Shown here piece by piece: positions 1 to 8,327 of a stretch of 39,364 nt of DNA. The stretch is taken from NCBI GenBank assembly GCA_028279875.1, contig JANQMU010000065.1, positions 1 through 39,364 of the forward strand. The letters run 5' to 3'. The notes beneath the pieces are model-generated. The model did no database searches. It was not told the origin of the DNA and worked only from the letters and a program-made list of their open reading frames with translations. Numbering within the stretch: the stretch's first letter is position 1; each line of letters begins with the position of its first letter. A program made the translations under genes and the position numbers. Source of the stretch: Rhizobiaceae bacterium. GTDB lineage: Bacteria; Pseudomonadota; Alphaproteobacteria; Rhizobiales; Rhizobiaceae.

Positions 1-1
1 A

Positions 2-685
2 CACCGCGTGTGGCGGCCGGTGCAGATGGTGTTCCAGAACCCCTATGCCTCGCTCAACCCGCGGCTCACCGTCGAGAGCATTCTGGCCGAGCCGGTGATC
101 GCCAACCATGACCGGGTCGATGCCGGCACGCGCGCCCGGATGGCCATGCTCCTGGAACGCGTCGGCCTGCCGAAGGACTGCCTGCAACGCTATCCGCACG
201 AGTTTTCCGGCGGCCAGCGGCAGAGGCTGTGCGTTGCGCGAGCGCTGATGCTCAACCCCTCCATTGTGGTTCTCGATGAAGCGGTGTCCGCGCTGGACGT
301 CTCGGTTCAGGCCACCGTGCTCGAACTGCTGGTCGATCTCCAGCGCGAGTTCAAGCTGGCCTATCTGTTCATCTCGCATGACATGGCCGTCGTCGAGCGG
401 ATCGCCCACCGCATCGCCGTCATCTATGCGGGCCAGATCGTCGAGATCGGTGAGGCTTCGGCCGTCCTGTCGGCACCGCAACATTCCTATACGCGCAAGC
501 TGATTGCCGCCGTGCCCACCATCGACCGGCGACAGCAGCATTTCGAGCTCGATATGCGTCAGGTTCCGTCTCTGGTACGTCCGTTGGGCTTCGAGCCCGC
601 TCCACCCGACTGGCGCACATTCGGGCCCGACCACAGGGCGCGGTTCGAAGCCTCGGGTGAAGGTCACATGGTGGACGGACAATGA
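2..685 (+). CDS. Oligopeptide/dipeptide ABC transporter ATPase, DppF/OppF type (5' end missing)
   Basis: This is the C-terminal two thirds of a cytoplasmic ATPase that would power a peptide-type ABC importer. The reading frame is open at the left window edge, so the Walker A motif lies outside. Visible motifs are the Q-loop (VFQNPYASLNP), the signature FSGGQRQR, Walker B with its glutamate (VVLDEAVSALDVS, the wording usual in DppF/OppF), the H-loop (FISHDMAVVE) and the C-terminal extension with HSYTRKLI that is typical of oligopeptide ATPases. The stop codon overlaps the start of the next gene (ATGA), so the two are translationally coupled. Its neighbours (a hydrolase, AnmK and a MurR-like regulator) suggest that the importer takes up cell-wall peptides. 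That substrate is inference; the family assignment is firm. Confidence 0.93.
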   Translation, partial: HRVWRPVQMVFQNPYASLNPRLTVESILAEPVIANHDRVDAGTRARMAMLLERVGLPKDCLQRYPHEFSGGQRQRLCVARALMLNPSIVVLDEAVSALDVSVQATVLELLVDLQREFKLAYLFISHDMAVVERIAHRIAVIYAGQIVEIGEASAVLSAPQHSYTRKLIAAVPTIDRRQQHFELDMRQVPSLVRPLGFEPAPPDWRTFGPDHRARFEASGEGHMVDGQ

Positions 686-1713
686 GCGGCGACAGCAGAC
701 AGACAGCCGGCGCCGATCTCCCGCGGATATTCGACCGCGCCTTCGATCCGCTCGATGCATCCGTGGCACAGGGTCGAATCCCCGGCGGCGTGCTCGGGAT
801 CGTCGACCGCCAACATGGTCGCATCATCCGGGAGGCCGGCGCCGCGCAACTGGAGCCCGTGAAACGGCCGATGCGGACCGATACCTGGTTCGACCTTGCC
901 TCCCTGACCAAGGTCATCTTTACGACGCCGCGCATCCTCGCCCTTGCCGAGACCGGCACCATCGACCTTGATGCGCCGCTGATCTCCGTCCTGCCGGATC
1001 TGCGCCAATATGATGATGATGCCTGGGAGCGGAAGGTCACGTTCCGGCAATGTCTGGGGCACCAAACGCCGTTTCCCGCCGTGGAGCCGATCTATACCTA
1101 TGGCCGTGATCCGGACCTGTTGCGCGCCTTTGTCCTGCAGCGCCAATGGCCGGCGGGGCAACCGGTCTACTCGGATATCAATTTCATCCTTCTGGGCTTT
1201 GCACTGGAGCGTCTGTCCGGCAAGACCATCCGGCAGATGGAGCCGGGTCCGGGCTTTGCCTTCCGCGCCGATCCCGGTTCGGCGGCCGCTACCGAGAAAT
1301 GCACCTGGCGCAACCGCGTGCTAAGGGGCGAAGTCCATGACGACAATTGCGCCGCCCTAAAGGGCGCCGGTCATGCCGGCCTGTTCGGCACCGCGTCGTC
1401 AGTGCTCGACTATGCCGAAGGGCTTTTGGATGGCAGCATTGCCTCGACTGAAGCGATCGGCCTCATGCGCACGCCGCTGTCGCCGACCCGCACCCATGGC
1501 TGGGAGCGGCCCCATGAGGGCTGGTCCGGCGGCCGGCTCTGCAGCTTGCAGACCATCGGCCATACCGGCTTCACCGGCACCGGCCTGTGGATCGATTTCG
1601 AGCGGGGCAGGGCCTGGACCCTGCTGACCAACCGCATTCACCCGACCCGCCATTTCGACAGCGGCATCGCCGCGCTTCGCCAGGCGGTCGGCGACCGGGT
1701 CAATGAAGGATAG
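682..1713 (+). CDS. Serine hydrolase, beta-lactamase (PF00144) family, possible muropeptide amidase
   Basis: This 343-residue protein has the penicillin-binding fold used by class C beta-lactamases and many esterases and amidases. The nucleophile motif SLTK is at residues 74-77, YSD (in the YxN position) at 163-165, and HTG at 294-296. No signal peptide is visible, so it is probably cytoplasmic, which argues against an antibiotic-degrading lactamase. It overlaps the upstream ATPase gene by 4 bases and is followed at once by anmK. In Bacillus subtilis a PF00144 protein (AmiE/YbbE) encoded with murQ and murR removes the peptide from MurNAc. By that precedent this enzyme may cleave imported muropeptides. 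The family is certain, the substrate is inferred. Confidence 0.88.
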   Translation: MSGDSRQTAGADLPRIFDRAFDPLDASVAQGRIPGGVLGIVDRQHGRIIREAGAAQLEPVKRPMRTDTWFDLASLTKVIFTTPRILALAETGTIDLDAPLISVLPDLRQYDDDAWERKVTFRQCLGHQTPFPAVEPIYTYGRDPDLLRAFVLQRQWPAGQPVYSDINFILLGFALERLSGKTIRQMEPGPGFAFRADPGSAAATEKCTWRNRVLRGEVHDDNCAALKGAGHAGLFGTASSVLDYAEGLLDGSIASTEAIGLMRTPLSPTRTHGWERPHEGWSGGRLCSLQTIGHTGFTGTGLWIDFERGRAWTLLTNRIHPTRHFDSGIAALRQAVGDRVNEG

Positions 1714-1723
1714 GAAAGACATC

Positions 1724-2839
1724 ATGCAGCCAATCTGGGCCGTCGGCCTGATGACCGGCACCGTTCTCGACGGCAATATCGACGTTGCGCTGATCAAGAC
1801 CGACGGGGAGGGGATCGCGGATTTCGGGAGCTACACGCTGGCGCCCTATCCCCGCTCGATCCGCGATCTTCTGGAGGAGACGGTGACACAGGCCAGGGCC
1901 TGGAATTTCGATGGCCCCGAGCCGGCGATTTTCAGCAAGGCGGAGGATGCTCTGACCCGCGCCCAGTCGGCGGCGGTCCGGGACCTCGTCGAACAGCACG
2001 GGTTGACCATGGCGGATATCGGCGCCGTCGGCTTCCACGGCCAGACCGTCTTGCATCGCGCGCCGCAGCCGGATCGCCTGGGCCGGACCCGGCAGCTCGG
2101 CGATGGTCACCTGATGCAGGAAATCCTCGGCACCCGCGTCGTCTATGATTTCCGCTCTGCCGATATGGCGGCGGGCGGGCAGGGCGCACCGCTGTCGGCC
2201 GCCTATCATGCGGCCCTGATGCGCAAGGCCGGTGCCGGGGCGGATACGGCCGTGCTCAATCTCGGCGGCGTCGCCAATATCACCTGGCAGGATGAGGATG
2301 GCGCATTGATCGCCTTCGACACGGGACCGGCCAACGCCCCGCTCAACGACTTCGTCAAATCAAAGGGCCTTGGTGAAATGGACCATGGCGGCGCCCTAGC
2401 CGGCGCCGGAACCGTCGACGAGGACCGTCTGGCCGAACTCCTGAAGCATCCCTATCTGTCCGCACCCTATCCGAAATCGCTGGACCGCTTCGACTTCGGC
2501 GCGGCGATGGCGGACGGCATGAACACCGAGGACGGCGCGGCGCTTCTGGCGGCCTTCACGGCGGCCGCGGTCGGCAAGGCACTCGACCTTCTGCCGCGGC
2601 GACCGGAAAAGCTCGTCGTCTGCGGCGGCGGCCGTCACAACCCGACGATCATGGCAATGCTCGGGCCGCGCGCCGGGATCGGGGCCATTCCGGCCGAAAC
2701 TTTCGGCTGGAGCGGTGACGCGGTCGAGGCGCAATGTTTTGCATTTCTTGCCGTTCGCGTGCTGAGGGAACTGCCCATCAGCTTTCCCACAACAACCGGC
2801 GTGCCGAAGCCGATGCTTGGCGGACGCATCGCTGGTTAG
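1724..2839 (+). CDS. anmK: Anhydro-N-acetylmuramic acid kinase
   Basis: AnmK opens the 1,6-anhydro ring of anhydro-MurNAc and phosphorylates it to MurNAc-6-phosphate in the cytoplasm, a step of peptidoglycan recycling. The 371-residue protein shows the N-terminal phosphate-binding motif [22 protein letters not shown], the [14 protein letters not shown] segment that carries the probable catalytic aspartate, [21 protein letters not shown] and a C-terminal VCGGGRHNP motif. Length is normal for the family. I chose the ATG at 1724 because GGAAAG lies 5-10 bases upstream and the conserved region starts right after it; an in-frame ATG at 1703 would add seven residues. It follows the hydrolase gene closely. 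No MurQ etherase, the next enzyme, is in the window. Confidence 0.95.
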   Translation: MQPIWAVGLMTGTVLDGNIDVALIKTDGEGIADFGSYTLAPYPRSIRDLLEETVTQARAWNFDGPEPAIFSKAEDALTRAQSAAVRDLVEQHGLTMADIGAVGFHGQTVLHRAPQPDRLGRTRQLGDGHLMQEILGTRVVYDFRSADMAAGGQGAPLSAAYHAALMRKAGAGADTAVLNLGGVANITWQDEDGALIAFDTGPANAPLNDFVKSKGLGEMDHGGALAGAGTVDEDRLAELLKHPYLSAPYPKSLDRFDFGAAMADGMNTEDGAALLAAFTAAAVGKALDLLPRRPEKLVVCGGGRHNPTIMAMLGPRAGIGAIPAETFGWSGDAVEAQCFAFLAVRVLRELPISFPTTTGVPKPMLGGRIAG

Positions 2840-2869
2840 ATGAGCACCACCGAAAGCACCGGGGCACGG

Positions 2870-3289
2870 TCAAAGCCTCTTTTGCAGATAGACGCGGTTG
2901 CGTCCGAACGGGAAATCCGGGAGAACGCCGAAGGGCGTATACCCCTGGCGCTCATAGGCCGTGACCGCTTTCGGGTTGAAGGTGTCGATCAGGGCGCCAT
3001 GGCAGCCGCGGGCGGCCGCCTCCCGCTCGGCCGCCTCCAGCATCCGGCCGGCAAGCCGTTGCCCGCGCATCGCCTCGTCGACCCACAGCCACTGCACATA
3101 AAGCCAGCCCCAGGCGGTGTAACCCGAGATACCGCCGGCAAGGGCGCCCGATTCGTCGCGCACGAAGACAGCCAGCGCCTTCCGTGCCTCAGGCTCGACA
3201 TCGCTGTCATTGAAGGCCGAGAGGCGTTCGTGGAGGACCTTGAGATCCTCCGCGGCGGGGTCGGCCGAGATTTCGAGCGTTGTGTCCAT
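2870..3289 (-). CDS. GNAT family N-acetyltransferase
   Basis: This small cytoplasmic acetyltransferase of 139 residues probably uses acetyl-CoA. The GNAT core is clear: a beta strand ending in LYVQWLWVDEAMRG, then the acetyl-CoA-binding loop RGQRLAGRMLEAAE (the Q/RxxGxG/A type) near residues 76-90, and the C-terminal AVTAYERQGYTPFGVLPDFP segment found in many GNATs. It converges with anmK and diverges from the MurR/RpiR gene. The substrate cannot be read from the sequence. It may be a bystander of the muropeptide cluster or may act on an amino sugar or amino acid released there. Confidence 0.88.
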   Translation of the reverse strand: MDTTLEISADPAAEDLKVLHERLSAFNDSDVEPEARKALAVFVRDESGALAGGISGYTAWGWLYVQWLWVDEAMRGQRLAGRMLEAAEREAAARGCHGALIDTFNPKAVTAYERQGYTPFGVLPDFPFGRNRVYLQKRL

Positions 3290-3308
3290 GGTGCGATTCC
3301 GGGCATTT

Positions 3309-3390
3309 GCGGATGAGTGATCCTATCCGCCTCCCGTTCCCGTGGTCAAAGGGCCGTCGCTTGACAAACATGGCGAGACGCCCATCCTAC
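3309..3390 (+). promoter_or_regulatory. Candidate operator and promoter ahead of the MurR/RpiR gene
   Basis: The 121-base gap between the divergent GNAT and regulator genes contains an inverted repeat, GCGGAT (3309-3314) and ATCCGC (3325-3330), and a perfect -35 box TTGACA at 3361-3366. A weak -10 candidate, TCCTAC at 3385-3390, follows after 18 bases. The repeat could be a binding site for the adjacent regulator. The -35 match is strong but the -10 match is poor. Confidence 0.35.
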
Positions 3391-3410
3391 GTCGCATCCG
3401 GGAGACCAGA

Positions 3411-4259
3411 ATGTCCATCCTTGTGAAGATCGAGGCGGCCCTTGACGAGATGTCGCCAGGCGACCAGCAGATCGGACAGTTTGTCGTCGAAAAACCCGAA
3501 CAGGTGCTTCGCCTGTCGTCATCGGCGCTCGCCGCCGAAACCGGCACCAGCCAGTCGAGCATCGTCAAGTTCAGCCAGAAAATGGGCTTCAGAGGCTATT
3601 CCGACCTCAAGCTCGCCGTCAGCGAAGCGCGGGCGCAGAGGCAGGAGATTCCCGATGGCCTGATCCACGGCACCATCCAGGCCAGCGACGATTATGCGAT
3701 GGTGGTCAAGAAGCTGACGAGCAGCAAATTGCTGTCGATCCAGCAGACGCTCCAGGTCAACAAGGAAAAGGACGTCCGCCGGGCGCTCGATTTGCTGGCC
3801 GGCGCTCGCCGCATCCATCTGGTCGGCGTCGGCGCATCCTCCCTGGTGGCCCGAGACTTTGCCTACAAGCTGCTGAAGCTCGGCCATAACGCCCATTACG
3901 ACAGCGACGTCCATGTGCAGATGGCCAATGCCTCGACGCTGGGTCAGGGCGATGTGCTGTTCGCCCTGTCCTATTCGGGCGGCAGCGTTGAGACGGTCAA
4001 GATCGCGGAATTCGCCAAACAATGCGGCGCCAGCGTCATCGCCGTCTCCCGGGTGGCGAAGAACCCGCTCGACCGCGTGGCCGACATACGGCTGTTCACG
4101 GTGGCCGATGAAGAAAAGGTGCGTAGCTCGGCCATCACGGCGCGCGACGCGCAACTGACCCTGACCGATCTGCTCTTCATCCTGCTGGTGCAGACTCAGC
4201 CCGACGCCAATGAGCACATCCTCAACAGTGAGGCAGCGATGGCGGTTCTGAACGGCTGA
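3411..4259 (+). CDS. MurR/RpiR family transcriptional regulator
   Basis: This is a 282-residue sugar-phosphate-responsive DNA-binding protein. The N-terminal RpiR helix-turn-helix covers about residues 1-75 (SSALAAETGTSQSSIVKFSQKMGFRGYSDLK). A SIS sugar-isomerase domain covers about 120-260, with GVGASSLVARDFAYKLLKLG and LSYSGGSVETVKIAEFAK as the phosphosugar-binding loops. I place the start at ATG 3411 because GGGAG lies about 8 bases upstream; an upstream GTG at 3342 would add an unconserved N-terminus. Next to anmK it most likely acts like MurR, responding to MurNAc-6-phosphate. That ligand is inferred from the neighbours. A decayed fragment of a related gene lies at 8016-8220. Confidence 0.92.
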   Translation: MSILVKIEAALDEMSPGDQQIGQFVVEKPEQVLRLSSSALAAETGTSQSSIVKFSQKMGFRGYSDLKLAVSEARAQRQEIPDGLIHGTIQASDDYAMVVKKLTSSKLLSIQQTLQVNKEKDVRRALDLLAGARRIHLVGVGASSLVARDFAYKLLKLGHNAHYDSDVHVQMANASTLGQGDVLFALSYSGGSVETVKIAEFAKQCGASVIAVSRVAKNPLDRVADIRLFTVADEEKVRSSAITARDAQLTLTDLLFILLVQTQPDANEHILNSEAAMAVLNG

Positions 4260-4263
4260 TTTT

Positions 4264-5454
4264 CTAAACGCGCGTGACTCGAAGTTTGGTTTTGAGATCG
4301 GTTCGGCAGAATGCGTGCAGGAAGCAGGTCTTCTCGGAGACATCGAGCATGTCGCGCGCAACATCATCGCTCTCGCTGGATTGCAGATGCACGTGGGTCT
4401 CCACCGGGTCGGCTTCGCCCGCTTTGCCGGTGCCGCCCGATGCGCCACCAAGCGAAAAATGGGTATCCTGCACGATGGAATAATGAGGCAGGTCGAGCTT
4501 CTCCATCGACGCCATCCGGCCGAACTGGGTCATGAAACAGAAGCCGATCCCGGCAGAGATGAAGCTGACGGCATCGGGAGCCCGCCCCTTGCCGCCGGCG
4601 CTAGGCGCTTCCTCCGACAGGAAACGGAAAATGCTTCCATGCGGGCTGTAAAGCCGCTGCTCGATCTCCTTGATGCCATCCTCGCGCATCACGCAGATGG
4701 CTGCGGGGTTCAGCGTACGGTCCTGATGGTCGGACAAGCTCGAGGCGTCGGCCGATGTTCCCTTGTGCACTTTCTTTTTGGGTGTTTCGCCCAGCCGCTC
4801 GATGAGCGTCACCTTGGATACTTCCGGCAGCGGCGACACATCCGGGGGGTCGGCGATGACGGCACCGTCCAGCGCCTGCGCTTCTCCGGTTGTCAGTTGC
4901 TGGCCATTCCTCGTCAGCGTGAACAGGCTTGGAAGCTTGCCACGCATCAAACCGTTAAGCGGCGAGGCATGAATTGCGTTTATCAATAGATCGTTCAGTT
5001 CGTCGTTTTTCAGATCGCAACCGACCTCGACTTCCAGTTCCACAGGCAGTGCGCCACCTTCCATGGTGCGCTGACGCATCGAGCCTTGCATTGTGTAATA
5101 ATTGTCCTGGGTGAGCTTGAGATTGCGCAACGCCACGCCACGCTGATCGGCAAGTGCAAGGATCTCGTTCATGTAGCTGGCGACCATACCGGTCGTCAGG
5201 AACGCCAACGGACACGGCGCCGCATCATAACCCGCCAGATAGGCGCCTTCGTCTGACACCAGGCGCCAGGTGAGCCCCGAACGGGCCGAGGTGACGATCG
5301 CCTCTTTCTGAAAACCGGAAAGCGACCGTACGAAGGTACGCACCGCATCACCGCGCCGCAGCGGTGGCGCGTCCAGCCCGATCTCGTCAACATTGGCGAC
5401 CTTGAAGAACGGCGACAGGCCGCTGGCTGCGATGATGTTTTCCCCCAGTTTCAT
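4264..5454 (-). CDS. Tandem-domain OsmC family protein
   Basis: OsmC/Ohr proteins are usually about 140-residue thiol peroxidases that reduce organic hydroperoxides. This 396-residue protein appears to hold two copies. The first spans about residues 30-190, with C81 in APCPLAFLTTGM but serine 164 (ASPLNG) where the second cysteine is expected. The second spans about 260-395 with both cysteines, C306 (GIGFCFMTQFG) and C377 (EKTCFLHAFC). A low-complexity linker near 205-250 joins them. The start has a strong AAAGGAGA ribosome site. It diverges from an FCD-GntR regulator and shares its operator-rich promoter. Only the second half looks able to do two-cysteine peroxidase chemistry; the first may be structural or bind a ligand. 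Function beyond the family is unproven. Confidence 0.82.
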   Translation of the reverse strand: MKLGENIIAASGLSPFFKVANVDEIGLDAPPLRRGDAVRTFVRSLSGFQKEAIVTSARSGLTWRLVSDEGAYLAGYDAAPCPLAFLTTGMVASYMNEILALADQRGVALRNLKLTQDNYYTMQGSMRQRTMEGGALPVELEVEVGCDLKNDELNDLLINAIHASPLNGLMRGKLPSLFTLTRNGQQLTTGEAQALDGAVIADPPDVSPLPEVSKVTLIERLGETPKKKVHKGTSADASSLSDHQDRTLNPAAICVMREDGIKEIEQRLYSPHGSIFRFLSEEAPSAGGKGRAPDAVSFISAGIGFCFMTQFGRMASMEKLDLPHYSIVQDTHFSLGGASGGTGKAGEADPVETHVHLQSSESDDVARDMLDVSEKTCFLHAFCRTDLKTKLRVTRV

Positions 5455-5564
5455 AACGGTCTCCTTTCGTGCGCCCGCCGCCAGGTAAGAGCGATTGATT
5501 CGCAGGTCTGTTGTGCATCACGTTTGTCCGCAAGCATGACGCCTCTTCTCTATCTTGTCATGTA

Positions 5565-5578
5565 TTATGGATACATAA
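5565..5578. promoter_or_regulatory. Candidate GntR operator, copy 1
   Basis: TTATGGATACATAA is a perfect TTATG-N4-CATAA inverted repeat about 110 bases upstream of the OsmC start. The same 5+5 palindrome recurs at 5627-5640, 62 bases away centre to centre (close to six helix turns). FCD-type GntR regulators commonly bind short palindromes of the ATGTATACAT type, which this resembles. It probably overlaps promoter elements of the minus-strand OsmC gene. Confidence 0.6.
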
Positions 5579-5626
5579 ATAGCGAGATACAGGCAAAAAA
5601 TCTTCTTTCTTGCGGATTTCGGCAAT

Positions 5627-5640
5627 TTATGTATTCATAA
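5627..5640. promoter_or_regulatory. Candidate GntR operator, copy 2
   Basis: TTATGTATTCATAA has the same TTATG-N4-CATAA arms as the site at 5565-5578. It ends 21 bases before the chosen ATG of the GntR gene, so binding there would block that promoter and give autorepression. Confidence 0.6.
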
Positions 5641-5661
5641 TCGATGCAGAGGAAGAACTCA

Positions 5662-6342
5662 ATGCCATCCAGTGCAGAGCGTGTACTGGCCGTCGTCAGG
5701 CGCCAGATTCTCAACGGCGAACGCGAGCCGGGCGAGAAGATTTCCGAGGTTAGGGTTGCTGCCGATCTGGATGTGTCTCGCACGCCGGCGCGGACCGCGC
5801 TGGCCGCGCTTGAGGCCGAAGGACTGATCGAAAAACGCAATGGCCGTGGCTTCACCATTCGGTCGATCACGGCCGCCGATGTCGCCAAGGCGATTGATGT
5901 TCGTTCGGTCCTCGAGGGGCTGGCCGCACGCACCCTTGCCCGTGAAGGCATGTCCTGCGAGGTTGAAGAGAAGCTCTTGCACTCGATCAGCATGTCGCAG
6001 GCAATCCTGGAATCCGAGGACAAGTCGACCGACTTCATCGGCGGCTACCAGACCGCCAACCGCCTGTTCCACGAGACCATCATGAACGAATGCGGCAATG
6101 AATTGATCGGTCACACATTCGAGCGGATCGCCATGCTGCCATTGACCGGGCTGGGCTCGCTCGCCTTCGACAAGACCAATTGGCGGCGTGAGCGCATGCG
6201 TCTTACTGTCGGTCATTCGCAGCATGTGATCATCTTCGACGCGCTGAAAAAACGCGATGGTCAGCGCGCCGAAGCCATCATGCGCGAACACTCCGACGCA
6301 ACCCTCAACTATGCCGACCTGTTTGTGAAGAAAGTCTACTGA
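5662..6342 (+). CDS. GntR family regulator with FCD ligand domain
   Basis: This 226-residue dimeric repressor or activator has a winged helix at about residues 5-70 (PGEKISEVRVAADLDVSRTPARTALAALEAEGLIEK) and an all-helical FCD domain from about 80 to 215, with metal and ligand positions suggested by the RLFHETIM and GHSQHVIIFDAL histidines. ATG 5662 is preferred because AGAGGAAG lies 7 bases upstream; ATG 5644 is also in frame. The stop overlaps the start of the ThDP enzyme (TGATG), so regulator and enzyme are co-translated. Two identical palindromes in the divergent promoter are its likely operators. FCD ligands are usually organic acids; which one is unknown here. Confidence 0.92.
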   Translation: MPSSAERVLAVVRRQILNGEREPGEKISEVRVAADLDVSRTPARTALAALEAEGLIEKRNGRGFTIRSITAADVAKAIDVRSVLEGLAARTLAREGMSCEVEEKLLHSISMSQAILESEDKSTDFIGGYQTANRLFHETIMNECGNELIGHTFERIAMLPLTGLGSLAFDKTNWRRERMRLTVGHSQHVIIFDALKKRDGQRAEAIMREHSDATLNYADLFVKKVY

Positions 6343-7994
6343 TGCTCGCAGCCGAAGCGCTTTTGCGCGCCTTGAAATCGAACGGTGTCGACTATCTGTT
6401 CGCCAATGCCGGTAGCGATTTTGCGCCGGTCATCGAGGCGATGGCCGCGATGCGGGACGAAGCCGCTATCCCGGAGACCATCACCGTCGCCCATGAGAGT
6501 GTCGCCGTCGCGATGGCGCATGGCTACTTTCTGGCAACCGGACGGGCGCAGGCCGCGATGGTGCATGTCAATGTCGGGCTCGCCAATGCGGCGATGGGGC
6601 TGATCAACGCCCATTCCGACGACGTCCCCATCATCATGCTGTCCGGCCGCACACCGCTGACCGAACATGACCGGCCGGGTGCGCGCATCTCGCCCATTCA
6701 GTACGGCCAGGAGCAGTTCGACCAGACAAGCCTGGTTCGCGATGTCGTCAAATGGACCTATGAGCTGCGCTATGGCGAGCAAGCCGCCGATCTCGTGAGC
6801 CGCGCCTGCGCCATCGCCATGTCGGAGCCGAAGGGCGCGGTCTATCTGTCGCTGCCGCGCGAGCCGCTGTGCGAGGACGTGCCTGCACCACGCCCCCCGA
6901 TCCAGACCGCCTCAACACCGCCCGCGCCCGATCCAGCGGCGATCGAGCAGGCCGCGCAGCTTCTTGATGCCGCTGCGCGGCCGCTGATCGTCTGCTCGCG
7001 TGGCGACACCGAAGGGCGTGTCGGCCAAGCGCTGCAAGCCCTTGCCGATCGATATGGCGCACCAGTGGCCGAAGTGTTCGTGACGCGCAATGTGATGCCG
7101 TCGCGCCATCCGGCGATGATCGGGCGTGCGCTCGGTAAAGTGTTGCCGAAGGCCGATGTGGTGCTGGTTGTCGACACGCCCGTCGCCTGGATCGAAAGCG
7201 CAGTGCAGCCACATCCGGACGCCAAGGTGATCCATATCGGGCAGGACCCGTTGTTCCGACGATTGCCGGTGCGCAGTTACAAGACCGATCTGGCGATCGC
7301 CGGCGACACGGCGAGCGCGCTTGAAGCCATTGCCGCCAATGTAAGTCACAGGGAACGCAGTGACGAAACGATTGCCCTCAGCCGCGCGTTCCGGGACGCG
7401 ATCGGACGCGCCTGGGCCGACGGCGGCACCGGCATGCCGACCAAGGCCTATATCGCCAAATGCGTGTCCGATGTGCTCGGCGACGCCGGCATCGTTCTCA
7501 GTGAACGCGGCGCACCGGCACCGTTCTTTGATTTGCCGAACGCGAACCAGTTCTTCGGCAACACCCAGGCTGGCGGGTTGGGCTGGGCGATGCCGGCGGC
7601 GCTCGGCGTCCAGCTCGCCGACCGCGACCGCCTTGTCGCATGCATCGTCGGTGATGGCTCCTATATGTTCGCCAACCCCGTTGCCTGCCATCAGATGGCA
7701 GAAGCGCTTGGCCTGCCGATCCTCACCGTCATCGCGAACAACCATGCCTGGGACGCGGTCCGAACATCGACGCTGGCCGTTTTTCCGGACGGTGCCGCAG
7801 GCCGCGCCAACGCCATGCCGATGGTGGAGATACCGAACGGGCCGGATTTCACGATGGTGGCGTCGGCGAGCCGGGCGTATACGTTCCGCGTGACCGAGGC
7901 TGAGGCGCTTGCCGAGACGCTAGCCGAGGCTGCACAGATCATCCGCAAAGACCGAACGCAGGTGCTGGTTGACGTCACCGTCCGACCCGATTGA
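6342..7994 (+). CDS. Thiamine diphosphate-dependent enzyme, 2-oxoacid decarboxylase/acetolactate synthase-like
   Basis: This 550-residue enzyme has the three-domain layout of the POX/ALS/benzoylformate decarboxylase group. The N-terminal Pyr domain carries the ThDP-activating glutamate in VAHESVAVAMAHGY (about residue 50). The central domain spans about 190-330. The C-terminal PP domain has the ThDP/Mg motif, GDG at 437-439 and ANNHAWD at 465-471. Length fits. Substrates in this superfamily range from pyruvate to aromatic 2-oxoacids and 2-hydroxyacyl-CoA and cannot be assigned from motifs. It is coupled to the upstream GntR gene and stands before a molybdenum hydroxylase operon. A decarboxylase making an aldehyde that the hydroxylase then oxidises is possible but speculative. 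Confidence 0.88.
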   Translation: MLAAEALLRALKSNGVDYLFANAGSDFAPVIEAMAAMRDEAAIPETITVAHESVAVAMAHGYFLATGRAQAAMVHVNVGLANAAMGLINAHSDDVPIIMLSGRTPLTEHDRPGARISPIQYGQEQFDQTSLVRDVVKWTYELRYGEQAADLVSRACAIAMSEPKGAVYLSLPREPLCEDVPAPRPPIQTASTPPAPDPAAIEQAAQLLDAAARPLIVCSRGDTEGRVGQALQALADRYGAPVAEVFVTRNVMPSRHPAMIGRALGKVLPKADVVLVVDTPVAWIESAVQPHPDAKVIHIGQDPLFRRLPVRSYKTDLAIAGDTASALEAIAANVSHRERSDETIALSRAFRDAIGRAWADGGTGMPTKAYIAKCVSDVLGDAGIVLSERGAPAPFFDLPNANQFFGNTQAGGLGWAMPAALGVQLADRDRLVACIVGDGSYMFANPVACHQMAEALGLPILTVIANNHAWDAVRTSTLAVFPDGAAGRANAMPMVEIPNGPDFTMVASASRAYTFRVTEAEALAETLAEAAQIIRKDRTQVLVDVTVRPD

Positions 7995-8015
7995 AAACAG
8001 ATAGAAGGAAAGACC

Positions 8016-8220
8016 ATGCGCGCGCGCAACGGGCATTGCGACAACGACGTCCATATGCAGACGGTCAATGCCTTGGTGCCGGGTGAGGGCGGTCGGATAT
8101 TCTAAGGTGACGTGAAGCCGGTCGCTTCGATCGGGTCAAGACTGGATATTGCGCAACGGTGCGGTTTTCGTGCTAATTTGCCCCTTGCCGATTTGGTGTG
8201 GAATGTGGCAGGGTCGAGCA
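8016..8220 (+). pseudogene. Decayed fragment of a MurR/RpiR-type regulator (SIS domain)
   Basis: The gap 7995-8327 holds no intact gene, but bases 8040-8102 align without gaps and in frame to 3900-3962 inside the RpiR gene. By my count 48 of 63 bases match, and the translations share the pattern N.H.D.DVH.Q..NA...G.G....F. The fragment reads as a 29-codon frame from ATG 8016 (with AGAAGGAAAG before it) to TAA 8103-8105. Further downstream, VKPVASIG...IAQRCGF..N.PLADL (about 8110-8195, another frame segment) resembles the continuing SIS region. It is probably the remains of a paralogue or partial duplication rather than an expressed peptide. Confidence 0.55.
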
Positions 8221-8280
8221 TTCCGTGCTGACCGGATGCCGGATGCCGCGGAACCAATCATATCCGGATTGAAATCAGAA

Positions 8281-8296
8281 GAATTCTATATAATTC
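8281..8296. promoter_or_regulatory. AT-rich inverted repeat over a -10 element before the Mo-hydroxylase operon
   Basis: GAATTCTATATAATTC is an imperfect palindrome (GAATT.TATA.AATTC) in otherwise GC-rich DNA, and it contains the perfect -10 box TATAAT at 8289-8294. TTGAAA at 8269-8274 lies only 14 bases upstream, so the -35 is doubtful. The site is 32 bases before the FAD-subunit start codon and is a likely promoter with an overlapping operator. Confidence 0.45.
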
Positions 8297-8327
8297 GATA
8301 GAAGCGCCCCGAGTGACAGGAGGTTCG

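Noticed and set aside
682..1713. Antibiotic-resistance beta-lactamase
   Set aside because: The catalytic motifs belong to the broad PF00144 family, there is no export signal, and the neighbours are cell-wall recycling genes.
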